This document shows, piece by piece, positions 55,608 to 63,774 of a DNA stretch of 64,000 nt. The stretch lies in assembly GCA_963842575.1 (NCBI GenBank), contig CAWJGS010000004.1, forward strand, positions 310,001-374,000, written 5' to 3'. The DNA comes from JACDER01 sp963842575. GTDB lineage: Bacteria > Actinomycetota > Thermoleophilia > Gaiellales > Gaiellaceae. The notes beneath the pieces were generated by a model. The model was not told the origin of the DNA, did not search any database, and saw only the letters and a list, made by a program, of their open reading frames with translations. The translations under genes were made by a program, and so were the position numbers. Position 1 is the first letter of the stretch, and every line of letters starts with the position of its first letter.

Positions 55608-56498
55608 GCCGGTGCGGGTTGCTGGGCGAGGGCGCGGGCGACGAGCCGCGCGAGGATGGCGACGAAGGCGGGATCGGCGTTCGGCATCTCGACCCTGTCG
55701 AGTTCGACGCCGAGCTCGCGTGCCTTCTCGGCCGCTTCGACGTCGAGATCCCAGCGGATCTCCAGATGGTCGGCCACGAAGCCGATCGGGCAGACGAGAA
55801 CCTTACGGACGCCTTCGTCATGGAGGGCCTGGAGGTGGTCGAGGATGTCCGGCCCGAGCCAGGGCTCGCCGGTCGCGGATTCGCTCTGGTAGGAGAAGGA
55901 CCACCGCTCGAGGTGCGCCTCGTCGGCCACGAGCCGCGCCGTCGTGAGCAGCTCCCGCTCGTACGGGTCGCCCTCGTCGAGGATGCGCGCGGGGAGGCTG
56001 TGGGCGGTGAAGACGACGTGTGCGTCGGTGCCTCGGACGCGTCCGGCGAGGAAGTCGATCAGGCCGGGGTCGTCGTGCCAGCTGTCGACGAAGGCCAGGC
56101 GGACGCGGTCGTCGAGCGCCTCTTCGAGGCGGCGGCGGTAGTCGCCGATCGAGAGGCGCGAGTAGTGCGGGGCGAGGACGAGGCCGACGAGAGTCGCCGC
56201 ACCCTCGGCGAGCGCGACGCTCGACCGCCGCGGGGATGCGCGGATGCCAGTGCTTCATCCCGGTGTAGACGGGGATGCCGAGCTGTTGTTCGAGCGCGGC
56301 GCGGGTCTCCTCGGTCACCTCGTTGAGCGGCGAGACGGCGGTGCTTCCGATCCCGAGCCGTTCGTAGCGCTGGACGAGCTCGTCGACGAGCTCCTGGCGG
56401 ACCGGCCGCCCGCCGCGGATGTCCTCGTAGTAGGCGGGGACGTCCTCCAGACGGTCGGGCGAGCCGTACGCCATGAGGATCACGGCGCGGTTAGACAT
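55604..56498 (-). CDS. hemH: Ferrochelatase (haem or coproporphyrin type), one frameshift
   Basis: About 297 residues after removing one extra base near 56209. The N-terminus AVILMAYGSPDRLEDVPAYY, the YTGMKHWHPRIPAAVE block, the repaired centre with a VVFTAHSLPARILDEGDPYE active-site region (catalytic His), and KVLVCPIGFVADHLEIRWDL (C-terminal Glu) are ferrochelatase motifs. It inserts Fe(II) into protoporphyrin or, in many actinobacteria, coproporphyrin. The ATG at 56498 is eight bases inside the GNAT gene; its TGA overlaps the wzt GTG. It forms a run with hemE. Confidence 0.85.
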
Positions 56499-57117
56499 TC
56501 GGCGCAGAGTCTCCACCCACGCGTACGAGTTTCGGCGATACGCTCGCAGCGGGGTGGAGGATGGTGGCCCCGCTCACCCGCAGGTGCTCCCAGCGCTCCC
56601 GCGTCAGGCGATACAAGCGGTACGGCCAGCCGGTGTGGTCGACCAGGTCCCGCTCGTGCTCCATGCCGAGCTTCTCCATGATCCGCCCGGACGCCGGGTT
56701 TTCGGGGTGGTGCAGCGCGATGACGGCTTGCAGCCCGATGCGCTCGAAGGCCTCGTCCCGCGCCGCCTGTCCCGCCTCGGTCGCATACCCGTTCCCCCAC
56801 GCCGAGGGGGTGAGCATCCAGCCGAGCTCTACGTCGTCGGGCGCGACCTCCTCGTACCCCTCCCCGAGGAGCTTCGTTTCGGTGAATCCGATCCCCGCGC
56901 CGGTGTCCTTCAACACGATCCAGCGCCGGCCGAACCCGCGCTCCCGCGTGCGTGCGAGCGCACGTTCGAAGCGCTCCTCGGCCTGTTCGCGGGAGAACGT
57001 CCCGAGCGGCCTCCAGTAGCGCATCGACTGCGCGTCGGCTGTGAGCGCGACGAACTCCTCCAGGCGGTCTTCGTCGAGCGGCTCGAGCAGGAGCCGCTCC
57101 GTCTCGATCGTCTTCAC
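56491..57117 (-). CDS. GNAT acetyltransferase between hemE and hemH
   Basis: 208 residues. RimJ/RimL-like features: TIETERLLLEPLDEDRLEEF at the start, VELGWMLTPSAWGNGYATEA (acetyl-CoA loop) and ALHHPENPASGRIMEKLGME. GTG start in a GTGA overlap with hemE; 3' end overlaps hemH by eight bases. Despite the coupling, a role in haem synthesis is not indicated by sequence. Confidence 0.85.
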   Translation of the reverse strand: MKTIETERLLLEPLDEDRLEEFVALTADAQSMRYWRPLGTFSREQAEERFERALARTRERGFGRRWIVLKDTGAGIGFTETKLLGEGYEEVAPDDVELGWMLTPSAWGNGYATEAGQAARDEAFERIGLQAVIALHHPENPASGRIMEKLGMEHERDLVDHTGWPYRLYRLTRERWEHLRVSGATILHPAASVSPKLVRVGGDSAPNV

Positions 57118-58148
57118 ACGACCACCTCCGCCGCGGTGCGCTCATGCACCAGCTCGACCAGCCGCCGCAGGACGGCAGGATCCGTCTCGGGATGGACGCC
57201 GTGGCCGAGGTTGAAGATGTGGCCGGGCCGGCCGCCGGCGCGCGCGAGCACGTCGAGCGCCCCGGCCTCCGCGCGCTCCCAGGGCCCGAGCAGGACGACG
57301 CCGTCGAGATTGCCCTGAACGCCGCGCGACTCTCCAACGTCCGACCACGCGACGTCCAGCGGAATCCGCCAGTCGACGCCGATCACGTCTCCGCCGGCCT
57401 CCGCCATCGCGGGAAGCAGCGTCGCCGTCCCCGTGCCGAAGTGAATGGTCGGCACGTCGACTGCAGCCAGGATCCGCGCCGAGTACGGCGCGACGAACTC
57501 CTCGTAGTCCGCCGGCGAAAGCGCGCCGACCCACGAGTCGAAGACCTGGATGACGTCGGCGCCCGCCTCGACCTTCGCCCGCACGTACGCGACGGACGTC
57601 TCCGTCAGCTTCTCCATCAGGGCGTGCCAGACCGCGGGCTCGCGGTACATCATCGTCTTCACGCGCACGAAGTCACGCGTCGGCTTCCCCTCGATCACGT
57701 AGCCGGCGACTGTGAACGGCCCTCCGCAGAAGCCCACGAGGCCTCGCTCCGGCTCCAGCTCGGCTCGCACGAGCCGGACAGCCTCGAGGAGGAACGGGAC
57801 CGACTCGTCGGGATCGGGCACGCGCAGACGCTCGACGTCGGCGGCGGTCCGCACCGGCTCCGCGATCACCGGCCCGACCGACTCGACGAGCTCGACGTCG
57901 ATGCCCATCCCCAGCACCGGCAGCATGATGTCGGCGAACATGACGGCCGCATCGACACCGTGCCTGCGCACCGGCTGGAGCGTCACCTCCGCGCACAGCT
58001 CCGGCCTCCGGCAGACCTCGAAGAGGTTGAACTGCTTCCGCAACTCCCGGTATTCCGGGAGCGAGCGGCCCGCCTGGCGCATGAACCAGACCGGGGTGCG
58101 CTCCACCGGCTCGAGCCGGCAAGCGCGCACGAGGAGCGGCTCAGACAC
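57114..58148 (-). CDS. hemE: Uroporphyrinogen decarboxylase
   Basis: 344 residues. HemE decarboxylates uroporphyrinogen III to coproporphyrinogen III. Hallmarks are PVWFMRQAGRSLPEYREL at 19-36 (substrate-binding Arg residues), MFADIMLPVLGMGIDVELVE (catalytic Asp), GFCGGPFTVAGYVIEG, IQVFDSWVGALSPADYEEFV and FNLGHGVHPETDP. The GTG start is preceded by TAGTCT six bases upstream, a likely leaderless promoter that overlaps the divergent one. It is coupled to the GNAT gene by GTGA. Confidence 0.96.
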   Translation of the reverse strand: MSEPLLVRACRLEPVERTPVWFMRQAGRSLPEYRELRKQFNLFEVCRRPELCAEVTLQPVRRHGVDAAVMFADIMLPVLGMGIDVELVESVGPVIAEPVRTAADVERLRVPDPDESVPFLLEAVRLVRAELEPERGLVGFCGGPFTVAGYVIEGKPTRDFVRVKTMMYREPAVWHALMEKLTETSVAYVRAKVEAGADVIQVFDSWVGALSPADYEEFVAPYSARILAAVDVPTIHFGTGTATLLPAMAEAGGDVIGVDWRIPLDVAWSDVGESRGVQGNLDGVVLLGPWERAEAGALDVLARAGGRPGHIFNLGHGVHPETDPAVLRRLVELVHERTAAEVVV

Positions 58149-58153
58149 GGCTC

Positions 58154-58160
58154 TAGACTA
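58154..58160. promoter_or_regulatory. Overlapping divergent -10 elements (TAGACTA)
   Basis: On the plus strand TAGACT (58154-58159) lies six bases before the GTG at 58166. On the minus strand TAGTCT (58155-58160) lies six bases before the hemE GTG at 58148. The two hexamers share five base pairs within a 17-bp intergenic gap, so the promoters should exclude each other. Confidence 0.55.
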
Positions 58161-58165
58161 GCCTC

Positions 58166-59030
58166 GTGCCTCCCACGATCGTCCCTGCACGACCCGTCGC
58201 GAGCGGCCCGCTGGCCGCGCGCTGGCTCTGGTACGACCTCCCTCCGCTGCGCGCCGGCGCAACCGTGCACGCACGTGCCGAGCTCGAGAACGCCGGCTCC
58301 GCCGCATGGGAGCCGGAAGGGGACGGGCACGTCAGCGTCTCGTACCACTGGCTCGACCCGCTCGGAAATCCGATCGTGTGGGGCGGCATCTTCAGCCCCG
58401 TCCGGGAACGCGTCCCGCCCGACAGCGCGAACGGAGGTGTGGTTCGCGGTGATGGCGCCAATGCCGCCGGGCCGGTACCGGCTGTCTCTGGACCTCGTCT
58501 CCGAGGGCCGCAGCTGGTTCTCCGACCTCGGCAACAGCCCGCTCGAGCTCGAGGCAGAGGTCGCTCCCCGCCTGACGCGCCGCGCGCTCGCGGTTCGCAT
58601 CAGCGACGGCAACCAGGAGCTGCTCCCCCGCACGCTCGCCGCACTCGAGGCACAGGAGGAGCCGCTCGTCGAGGACGACGAGGCGGAGGCGTTCGCCCAC
58701 CTCGTGCCCGGCTGCCTCCCGGCACCCGACTGGTCGCGTCGGCTGCTCGACGCGCACAGCGAGGGCTTCGCATACGTCGGCGGCTCTGTTGAACCGGTCG
58801 GCGGACTCCGCGCGCGCAGGAAAGCTGCAGCCGCGCTCGCGCCATGGGCGCCCACCGGAGGACGAAACCCGGCCTTCCCCCACCCGCTCCTCTGCCCCTC
58901 GATCGTCCGCGAGCACGGCGCGTCGTGGGAGGACGTCGCGGGGCTCCCGGCCCTGCGCTCGCCCGCCCGGCCGTGGATCTACGACGCGCGGCTTCGACTG
59001 CCGGTGCTGGTCGAAGCGCTCGAGCTATGA
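58166..59030 (+). CDS. Glycan-related protein with beta-sandwich domain, frameshifted once
   Basis: About 287 residues after dropping one G near 58437. The N-terminal 130 residues form a beta-sandwich (ATVHARAELENAGSAAWEPE; HVSVSYHWLDPLGNPIVWGG; PPGRYRLSLDLVSEGRSWFS), similar to the C-terminal glycan-recognition domain of Wzt-type exporters. The second part (RALAVRISDGNQELLPRTLA; PDWSRRLLDAHSEGFAYVGG; LLCPSIVREHGASWEDVAGL) looks like a degenerate GT2 glycosyltransferase lacking clear DxD. The methyltransferase ATG overlaps its stop. A role in surface glycan synthesis is inferred from the neighbourhood. Confidence 0.55.
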
Positions 59031-59968
59031 AGCAAGCGCTGCTGACGATCCTGCGCTGCCCGGTCTGCGGAGGAGCGATCGAGCCGGACGAGTTCAGCGA
59101 AGAGCTCGAGGAGGGAACCCTCCGCTGTCTCTCCTGCGGCGAGAGCTATCCGGTCGACCACGGGATGCCGCTCATGCTCAGCGACCGGCTACCGGGCATC
59201 GCCGACAAGAAACGCGAGATCGCAGGCTGGGTGGAGAAGGCGAAGGGCGAGGACTGGTACGTGCCGGAGGAAGAGGTCGACACGAACCTCCCGTACGTGT
59301 GCCGCGAGCTCGGCTGGGACGATCCCGTCTGGGCCTCGAACGAGTACTCGTTCTCGCGGTTCCTCGAACGATGGGTACGGCCGGGGATGCGAGTCCTCGA
59401 GGTCGGCGCGGCCAAGAGCTGGGCCTCGCAGCATCTCGTCCCGCGCGGGTGCGAGTACGTGGCCACCGACGTCCTGGCCGACGAGAACATCGGGATCGGC
59501 CGTGGCGCGTTCTTCGCCGAGCGCGTGGGCCACTACGAGCGCGTCCAGGCCGACGGCGAGCATCTCCCCTTCGCCGCCGGCTCCTTCGACCTCACGTTCT
59601 GCGTCGCCACGCTCCACCACGCGCTCGACCTCCCGAAGATGGTCTCGGAGATGGCCCGCGTCACGAAACGCGGCGGCGGCGTGGTCGCGCTGAACGAGGG
59701 GACGCGCCCGCTCGGCTGGAGCGACGAGGCCCCCGCCCAGGAGGGCGAGAAGGCGCTCGGCATCAACGAGCACACGCACACCGTCTGGGCGTACCTCGCC
59801 GCGTTCGGACGCGCCCGCGTAGTCCCGAAGGAGCTCTATCCGGCCAACGGGAAGGTGTTGGGCAAGGACGGGAACTGGAGCGCGCTCGCGACGCTCCGCG
59901 CGCACACCCTGCACGGCAAGGACCTCGGCTACGAGGGCGTCAGTCTGGCCGGAACGAAGCTTCGTTGA
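59027..59968 (+). CDS. SAM-dependent methyltransferase with N-terminal zinc ribbon
   Basis: 313 residues. Residues 9-40 form a Trm112-like zinc ribbon (LRCPVCGGAIEP, LRCLSCGESYPV). The methyltransferase type 11 domain follows: VRPGMRVLEVGAAKSWASQH (motif I, SAM), YVATDVLADENIGIG, and LPFAAGSFDLTFCVATLHHA. Such fusions often methylate sugars or glycan ends. The ATG overlaps the upstream stop (ATGA), tying it to the glycan-related gene. The substrate is unknown. Confidence 0.85.
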   Translation: MKQALLTILRCPVCGGAIEPDEFSEELEEGTLRCLSCGESYPVDHGMPLMLSDRLPGIADKKREIAGWVEKAKGEDWYVPEEEVDTNLPYVCRELGWDDPVWASNEYSFSRFLERWVRPGMRVLEVGAAKSWASQHLVPRGCEYVATDVLADENIGIGRGAFFAERVGHYERVQADGEHLPFAAGSFDLTFCVATLHHALDLPKMVSEMARVTKRGGGVVALNEGTRPLGWSDEAPAQEGEKALGINEHTHTVWAYLAAFGRARVVPKELYPANGKVLGKDGNWSALATLRAHTLHGKDLGYEGVSLAGTKLR

Positions 59969-59990
59969 GTAAGCGCTAGGCTGGCCATAC

Positions 59991-60200
59991 ATGATCCCGT
60001 GGATCATCATGGCGGTGGTCGCTGTCCCGCTCGTTGTCATCGCCTTCGTGGCCATGCGTCGCAAAACGGCTGCGGGCGAGGTTCTGGAAAGTGACGACGA
60101 GAAAGCGGAGATGGAGCAGGAGTTCGCGGAAGCCGAGGCCTACCAGGATGAATGGCGCGAGAAGGACAAGGAAAAGTTCCACAAGGAACGCTTGCCCTAG
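59991..60200 (+). CDS. Single-helix membrane protein with charged tail
   Basis: 69 residues: a transmembrane helix (WIIMAVVAVPLVVIAFVAM) and a Glu/Lys-rich cytoplasmic tail (DDEKAEMEQEFAEAEAYQDE). TAGGCT lies eight bases before the ATG, consistent with a leaderless message. Unknown function; the tail may be a short coiled coil. Confidence 0.6.
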   Translation: MIPWIIMAVVAVPLVVIAFVAMRRKTAAGEVLESDDEKAEMEQEFAEAEAYQDEWREKDKEKFHKERLP

Positions 60201-60212
60201 TCGCGCCGGCGC

Positions 60213-60563
60213 GTGACGGTGGGGCAATGGGAGTGGCCAGACGAGTTGGATGCGCTCGTCGCCGCGCCGGACCACCATCACCTGCTCCTCGAGAACGAGC
60301 ACGTGCGTGTCCTGGAGACGCTCATCCCTGCAGGCGAGACGACGGCGGTCCACACGCATCGCTGGCCAAACGTCCAGTACGTGGTCAGTGGGGCAGACTT
60401 CGTCCGCCGGGACGGAGACGGCAAGGTGACTCACGACACTCGCGCCGGGAGCGGACCGCCGAGCGCCTCGACCGTGATGTGGTCCGATCCGATCCCGCCG
60501 CACTCCCTCGAGAACGTCGGTGACGCCGAGCTCTGCGTGATCATGGTCGAGCTGAAGGATTGA
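60213..60563 (+). CDS. Small cupin-domain protein
   Basis: 116 residues. The cupin core has ENEHVRVLETLIPAGETTAV, HTHRWPNVQYVVSGADFVRR (HxH plus a distant Glu position) and PPHSLENVGDAELCVIMVEL. One metal site is expected. It could be an isomerase, dioxygenase or binding protein; context does not decide. GTG start 12 bases after the upstream stop. Confidence 0.75.
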   Translation: MTVGQWEWPDELDALVAAPDHHHLLLENEHVRVLETLIPAGETTAVHTHRWPNVQYVVSGADFVRRDGDGKVTHDTRAGSGPPSASTVMWSDPIPPHSLENVGDAELCVIMVELKD

Positions 60564-60616
60564 ATGCCGCTAGACCTGATCCGGACCGTCTAGGCGACAC
60601 AGAGGAGGACGAACGA

Positions 60617-61153
60617 ATGCCGGTGAACGAAGCAAGCTCGGAAGAGACTCCGTACGGCCGCTACATCACGTCGGACGGGTGGTTCGTCCTCAACGTGGCG
60701 GACGCGCTCGCCGTCCAAAACGAGGAGAAGGGCGGCGTCACCTATCCGCTCGAGGACCGGGACCATCCGTTTGCGAACGTCGGCGTCCGCGTCGTCGTCC
60801 TCCCGCCCGGCCAGCCGAACGCGCTCTATCACTCGGAAGGCGTGCAGGAGGGGTTCCTCGTGCTCTCCGGCGAGTGCACGCTCGTCGTCGAGGAGGAGGA
60901 ACGGCCCCTGCGGCAATGGGACTACTTCCACTGCCCGGCCGACACGCGCCACGTGATCGTCGGGGCCGGGAGCGGGCCGTGCGCGATCCTCATGCTCGGC
61001 GCTCGGCCCGACGTCGATCTCCGTTACCCCGTGAGCGAAATAGCGGCCAAGTACGGCGCCTCCGCCGCAAACGAGACCGGCAACCCGGAGGAGGCCTACG
61101 GCGACTGGCCCGGCGACTTCACGCCGGCGCGGGTTCCCTGGCCGCCCGAGTAG
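60617..61153 (+). CDS. Cupin-domain protein
   Basis: 178 residues. AGGAGG stands nine bases before the ATG, which decides the start over an upstream alternative. The cupin motif lies at VGVRVVVLPPGQPNALYHSE, GVQEGFLVLSGECTLVVEEE and WDYFHCPADTRHVIVGAGSG. The family resembles sugar-binding or isomerase-like single cupins. The TAG stop is immediately followed by the stop of the convergent wzm gene (TAGCTA). Confidence 0.8.
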   Translation: MPVNEASSEETPYGRYITSDGWFVLNVADALAVQNEEKGGVTYPLEDRDHPFANVGVRVVVLPPGQPNALYHSEGVQEGFLVLSGECTLVVEEEERPLRQWDYFHCPADTRHVIVGAGSGPCAILMLGARPDVDLRYPVSEIAAKYGASAANETGNPEEAYGDWPGDFTPARVPWPPE

Positions 61154-61963
61154 CTAGAGCTCGACCGCGATCCGGTCGTCCACGCGGCGGAAGACCCACG
61201 CACCGAGCGCGAGCGCGACCACGGCGGCGCCGAGCGTGTAGACGACGTCCCCCCAGTGCGGCAGCTGTCCCCAGAAGAGGACGGCGTGAATCGTCTCGAT
61301 CGGCGGGGTGATCGGGTTGCCGTAGTGGAGGAACTGGATCAGCGTGTGGTGGTGTTCTTCGAGCGACCCCTTCAGAAAGCCTCCGGCCTCGAACGAGTAC
61401 ATGATCGGGGTGAGGAAGAACCACGGCAGGAGGAGCGCCGCGACGATGTGCTCGACGTCGCGGAAGAGGACGTTCCCGGCCGCGACTACCAGCGACAGCC
61501 CGGCCACCAGCGCGACGATCGGAATCATCAGCGGGATGGTCAGCCAGATGGTGTCCCGGGTCTCCGGGATGACCATCAGGTTCACCGGGATGAGGATGAC
61601 CAGGATCGCGACCAGCGCGACGAGATGCGCGGCCACGGTCGAGAAGGCCGTGAGCTGGCGCGGAAAGCGAACCTTCTTGATCAGGTTGGCGTTGTCCACG
61701 AGCGACCGGGTCGAGGTCGCAAGCGCCCCCGAGAGGAACACCCAGACCGACAGGCCAGAAAGGAGATACAGCGGGAAATGGTGGATCCTCGAGACGGGGA
61801 AGAGCACCGAGAACACCAGCGTGTAGATCCCGACGAGGACGAGCGGGTTGACCAGCGACCAGAGGACGCCGAGAAACGACCCCTTGTATTTCACGCGAAA
61901 GTCGCGGCGGAACAGGTTCGCGAACAGCTCGCGATGCTGGAGGATCTCCGCGTACACCGACAT
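61154..61963 (-). CDS. wzm: Polysaccharide ABC exporter permease, Wzm type
   Basis: 269 residues, six helices of the ABC-2 family: RRDFRVKYKGSFLGVLWSLV (amphipathic entry), PLVLVGIYTLVFSVLFPVSR, FPLYLLSGLSVWVFLSGALA, AGNVLFRDVEHIVAALLLPW and WFFLTPIMYSFEAGGF. This is the classical O-antigen/teichoic-acid exporter permease. Its ATPase partner is the wzt gene about 5.5 kb further along the same strand, separated by hem and glycan genes. Confidence 0.9.
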   Translation of the reverse strand: MSVYAEILQHRELFANLFRRDFRVKYKGSFLGVLWSLVNPLVLVGIYTLVFSVLFPVSRIHHFPLYLLSGLSVWVFLSGALATSTRSLVDNANLIKKVRFPRQLTAFSTVAAHLVALVAILVILIPVNLMVIPETRDTIWLTIPLMIPIVALVAGLSLVVAAGNVLFRDVEHIVAALLLPWFFLTPIMYSFEAGGFLKGSLEEHHHTLIQFLHYGNPITPPIETIHAVLFWGQLPHWGDVVYTLGAAVVALALGAWVFRRVDDRIAVEL

Positions 61964-61982
61964 CCCTAACAGACTCTAGGTG

Positions 61983-61988
61983 TAATAC
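61983..61988 (+). promoter_or_regulatory. -10-like TAATAC for a leaderless glycan gene
   Basis: TAATAC ends seven bases before the ATG at 61996, with no ribosome site between. It resembles the TANNNT-N6/7-start layout seen at cofC and hemE, although the last T is C. Confidence 0.45.
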
Positions 61989-61995
61989 CCAGGCG

Positions 61996-63774
61996 ATGAG
62001 CGCGCTCGTCTCAGCGATCGCGTTTCCGGTCTGTGCGGCCGTGATCTGGATCGCGCTGCGAACGCCGCTGGCCTCCCGCCTGACCGCCAAGCCCTCGAAA
62101 GAGCGCTGGCACAAGCAGGAAACCCCTGCACTTGGGGGGATCGGGGTGTTCGCGGGGATTCTCGCCGGCGTCGGTCTCGCCATCGCGGTGGGCGCGGTCG
62201 GCGGGAGTGACACCCTGCTCGCGATCATCGGCGGCGCGGGACTTCTGTTCGCGGTCGGCCTGCTCGACGATGCGTTCGGGTTGCCGGCGCTGGCGAAGCT
62301 GGCGGCTCAGGGAGGCGCGGCGGCGATCGTTCTCACCAACGGCCTCACGGTCGAGCTGGTGAAGACCGACTGGATCGCGGTGCCCATCGCGGTCGTCTGG
62401 CTTGTCGGAATGACGAACGCGTTCAACCTGCTGGACAACATGGACGGGATCGCCGCGACGCTCGCCGGGATCGCGTGCGCCTACTTCGCCATCGACGCGG
62501 TCACGGCGCACTCGAACGACCTCGTGCTCGTCCTCTCGCTGAGCGTCGCCTTCGCCTGCGCCGGCTTTCTCCCCTTCAACGTCCGCCGCCGCAAGCCCGC
62601 CGCGGTTTTCCTCGGCGACTCGGGCAGCCAGGTCCTCGGCTTCTCGCTGGCCACGATCGCGCTCGCGTCCAGCTGGAAGGCGGCCGCGCCGTCGCTCGCA
62701 ACCGTGCTCCTGCCGATCCTCGTGCTCGCCGTCCCGATCCTCGACACCGCGCTCGTCACGGTCGTCCGCCTGCTCGAGCGGCGCCCGATCCACGTCGGCG
62801 GCCGCGACCACACGAGCCACCGCCTCGTCTACACCGGGTTGTCCGAGAAGCGAACCCTGGTGCTGCTCGCCCTCGTGGCCGCCGCGCTCGGGGGCACGAG
62901 CCTCGCGTACAACGCCGCGAACAACTCGTACGTGACGCTGATCGGCGTCCTCATCTCCTTCGCGGTGCTCATCCAGCTGGCCGGCTTCCTGGGCGACTTC
63001 GGGCCAACCGGCCTGCACCGGGGACGCCTCGTGGAGATGCTCGTCGACGGCGCGCTGATCACCGCCGCCTTCGCCTGCGCGTATCTGCTGCGCTTCGAGG
63101 GCGCCGGGCCGCCGAACCAGCGCCACCTGTTCCTGGCGGCGCTTCCGGTGCTCCTGGCCGCACGCTACGCCGTGTTCATCCTGACGGGGATGTATTCGAG
63201 CGTCTGGCGCTTCATGAGCGCCCGGGACGCGATCCGCATCCCGATCGCCGTCTTCGTCTCGGAGGGAATCGCCGCGCTCTTCCTCTACTTCTCGCAGGCC
63301 CGCAGCTTCGAGACCTACTCGCGCAGCGTCTTCGTCATCGACGCGATCCTGTGCACGCTCCTGATCGGCTCGTCGCGGCTGGCCGAGCGCGCGATCTCCC
63401 CGGCCCTCGGCACGCTGGCGCGGCCGGAGGAGCGGCGGCGCGCGCTGATCGTGGGCGCCGGGCGCGGCGGACGGAGCCTCCTGCGGGAGTTGCGCGAGAC
63501 GCCGGGACAGCAGGTGATCGGCTTCATCGACGACGATCCGCGCTTGCGCCACCGGCGCGTGCACGGCGTCCAGATCCTGGGATCCGCGGCCGAGATCGAC
63601 GCGGTGCTCGCGCGACGCGGGCCGGACGTCGTGTTCGTGACGATTCCCGACGCCGCGCGCGAGCGCCTCGACTTCGTCGTCGCCGGCTGCGAACGGGCGG
63701 GGATCACGTGCTCGTTCGTCCGCCGCGAGATCGACCTCGACCCCGCGGTCGTCCTCGGGCACGCGTCCGAGTGA
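61996..63774 (+). CDS. WecA/MraY-like glycosyl-1-phosphate transferase fused to a CapD-like N-terminal region
   Basis: 592 residues. The first 330 are a polyprenyl-phosphate GlcNAc-1-P transferase: HKQETPALGGIGVFAGILAG, FAVGLLDDAFGLPALAKLAA (Asp pair), NAFNLLDNMDGIAATLAGIA, AAVFLGDSGSQVLGFSLATI and HVGGRDHTSHRLV. This enzyme starts lipid-linked glycan synthesis. The remainder has four helices and a Rossmann domain (RALIVGAGRGGRSLLRELRE; VIGFIDDDPRLRHRRVHGVQ), the N-terminal part of WbpM/CapD-type nucleotide-sugar dehydratases without the catalytic dehydratase domain. Such a fusion could sense nucleotides or organise the glycan machinery. GTGA overlap with the next gene. Confidence 0.85.
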   Translation: MSALVSAIAFPVCAAVIWIALRTPLASRLTAKPSKERWHKQETPALGGIGVFAGILAGVGLAIAVGAVGGSDTLLAIIGGAGLLFAVGLLDDAFGLPALAKLAAQGGAAAIVLTNGLTVELVKTDWIAVPIAVVWLVGMTNAFNLLDNMDGIAATLAGIACAYFAIDAVTAHSNDLVLVLSLSVAFACAGFLPFNVRRRKPAAVFLGDSGSQVLGFSLATIALASSWKAAAPSLATVLLPILVLAVPILDTALVTVVRLLERRPIHVGGRDHTSHRLVYTGLSEKRTLVLLALVAAALGGTSLAYNAANNSYVTLIGVLISFAVLIQLAGFLGDFGPTGLHRGRLVEMLVDGALITAAFACAYLLRFEGAGPPNQRHLFLAALPVLLAARYAVFILTGMYSSVWRFMSARDAIRIPIAVFVSEGIAALFLYFSQARSFETYSRSVFVIDAILCTLLIGSSRLAERAISPALGTLARPEERRRALIVGAGRGGRSLLRELRETPGQQVIGFIDDDPRLRHRRVHGVQILGSAAEIDAVLARRGPDVVFVTIPDAARERLDFVVAGCERAGITCSFVRREIDLDPAVVLGHASE

